A stretch of DNA of 6,937 nucleotides from a bacterium (GTDB lineage: Bacteria > Bacillota_I > Bacilli_A > Acholeplasmatales > JAEDCM01). Location: NCBI GenBank assembly GCA_024695185.1, contig JAILIR010000035.1, forward strand, positions 1 through 6,937. The letters run 5' to 3'. Below, piece after piece: positions 6,296-6,937 of this stretch. Numbering within the stretch: the first letter of the stretch is position 1; each line of letters begins with the position of its first letter. Under the pieces are notes generated by a model. The model worked only from the letters and a program-made list of their open reading frames with translations, made no database searches and was not told the DNA's origin. A program made the translations under genes and the position numbers.

Positions 6296-6937
6296 ATGTT
6301 GTGTAATCTTATGGGAATAAATAGATCTGGATATTATAAATGGTTAAAAAGAAAAGAAAATCCTAGTCAAAGAGAAATAAGCAGAAATTCAGATATAAAG
6401 TTAATTTCAACAATTCATGACAAGCATCCATCACATGGATATAGGTGGATAAATGCCTTTATAAAGGGAAATTTAGGAATAATATATAGTGATAATCATG
6501 TGCATTTGTGCTGTAAGTATGCAGGAATAATATCAAACGGAAAACATTATAATTATAGAAAGCCAGGAGATGAATTAAAGAAATATCCAAATTTATTATT
6601 AAACAAAAAATGGTCAAGTTTAACAAGACCATATGAGGTAATAGTATCAGATATGACAGCATTTTGGGCAAACAAAAAATATTATGAACTAACATTCTAT
6701 TTTGATGCCTATACAAAGGAAATATTGTCATATTCTTTATCTTCAAGAAAAGGAGATACGAGAACTTATTATGATGGATTGAAAATAGTATTAGATAAAA
6801 TAAAAAAGGAAGCGAATACAGACGAAGTAACAATACTTCACACCGACCAAGGTTCTGTGTACGCATCCATAAGCTATAACAAGCTCATAGAAGATTATAA
6901 CATAAAAAGATCAATGAGTCGAGCAGGAACTCCAACA
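6296..6937 (+). CDS. IS3-family transposase OrfB, integrase core (partial, apparently frameshifted)
   Basis: The frame is open from an ATG at 6296 to the window edge, 214 codons. It begins MLCNLMGINRSGYYKWLKRK, the HTH_21 region that precedes the integrase core, then HPSHGYRW and the rve domain. The first catalytic Asp is residue 119 (VSDMTAF) and the second is residue 184 (HTDQGSVY), 65 residues apart. The window ends at SRAGTPT, shortly before the expected catalytic Glu. The protein cuts and joins the IS ends. The N-terminal part of OrfB (KEYEIIKNLSKKYSIK) lies in a different frame at about 6249-6296, and the join falls at 6296/6297, so one base seems to be missing in an A-run. No good ribosome binding site precedes the ATG at 6296 or the one at 6311. 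The copy is probably inactive unless the indel is a sequencing error. Confidence 0.82.
   Translation, partial: MLCNLMGINRSGYYKWLKRKENPSQREISRNSDIKLISTIHDKHPSHGYRWINAFIKGNLGIIYSDNHVHLCCKYAGIISNGKHYNYRKPGDELKKYPNLLLNKKWSSLTRPYEVIVSDMTAFWANKKYYELTFYFDAYTKEILSYSLSSRKGDTRTYYDGLKIVLDKIKKEANTDEVTILHTDQGSVYASISYNKLIEDYNIKRSMSRAGTPT

Larger units (their letters stand above)
5816..6937 (+). mobile_element. IS3-family insertion sequence, IS150-like (left part; right end outside the window)
   Basis: The layout is typical of IS3: a terminal region, a hairpin, then orfA (HTH plus leucine zipper), an A7 slippery site and orfB with a DDE integrase core. The left end is probably near 5816 (TGAAGTG...) or 5821 (TGATATAAC...). 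Both begin with the TG usual for the family, and the following AAAAGTAGACAG resembles ends of IS150-type elements as I remember them. The exact boundary needs the right end, which is beyond 6937. The element lies 20-25 nt past the LRR stop codon. Its Ile codon use (mostly ATA) differs from its neighbours, which supports recent arrival. Confidence 0.85.

Noticed and set aside
6459..6866. Minus-strand frame of 135 codons
   Set aside because: It is wholly antisense to the DDE core of orfB, has no recognisable domain or ribosome binding site, and is rich in residues expected from the reverse complement of AT-rich coding DNA.
1..6937. Mycoplasma-type code (TGA = Trp)
   Set aside because: Trp is always TGG and every visible gene end is TAA. 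No frame needs TGA read-through.

Overview
The window is AT-rich (roughly 30% GC by eye) and looks like chromosome from a low-GC Gram-positive bacterium, probably a gut-type member of the Bacilli/Erysipelotrichia/Acholeplasma-like groups. The reasons are sigma-A promoters with 17-nt spacers, strong AGGAGG-type ribosome binding sites, a lipobox lipoprotein, a BspA-type leucine-rich-repeat protein and an IS3-family element. Every gene ends in TAA where its end is visible, Trp is always TGG, and no reading frame needs TGA as a codon, so the standard code is used. The taxonomic placement is inference.

Layout, left to right. (1) Positions 1-1112, minus strand: the N-terminal part of a surface lipoprotein with an Fn3-like domain followed by GLUG/beta-helix-type repeats. 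It runs off the left edge and has a near-consensus promoter at 1144-1172. (2) Positions 1250-1552, minus strand: a 100-residue protein with three predicted membrane helices, its own promoter (1573-1601), and a terminator whose stem overlaps its stop codon. (3) Positions 1615-1643: a divergent plus-strand promoter whose spacer and -10 box hold a perfect 7+7 bp inverted repeat, an operator candidate. (4) Positions 1669-4050: a 793-residue GH94 sugar phosphorylase with a strong terminator. The position expected to be the phosphate-binding His is Gln. (5) Positions 4180-5796: a 538-residue protein with an N-terminal zinc ribbon and about 18-19 LRR_5/BspA-type repeats but no secretion signal. A 10+10 bp inverted repeat abuts its promoter. 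(6) From about 5816 to the right edge: the left part of an IS3-family (IS150-like) insertion sequence, with orfA, an A7 slippery site, and an orfB whose frame appears broken near 6296. The right end of the IS is outside the window.

Each host gene looks monocistronic, with its own promoter. No transporter, regulator or second carbohydrate gene sits beside the phosphorylase, so its substrate cannot be read from context. The IS lies about 20 nt after the LRR stop codon, and its hairpin now serves as that gene's apparent terminator. I see no CRISPR array, tRNA, rRNA or obvious defence or secretion system. The points most worth checking are the cytosolic-looking zinc ribbon-LRR protein, the His-to-Gln change in the phosphorylase, the promoter-embedded dyad and the frame break in the IS transposase.
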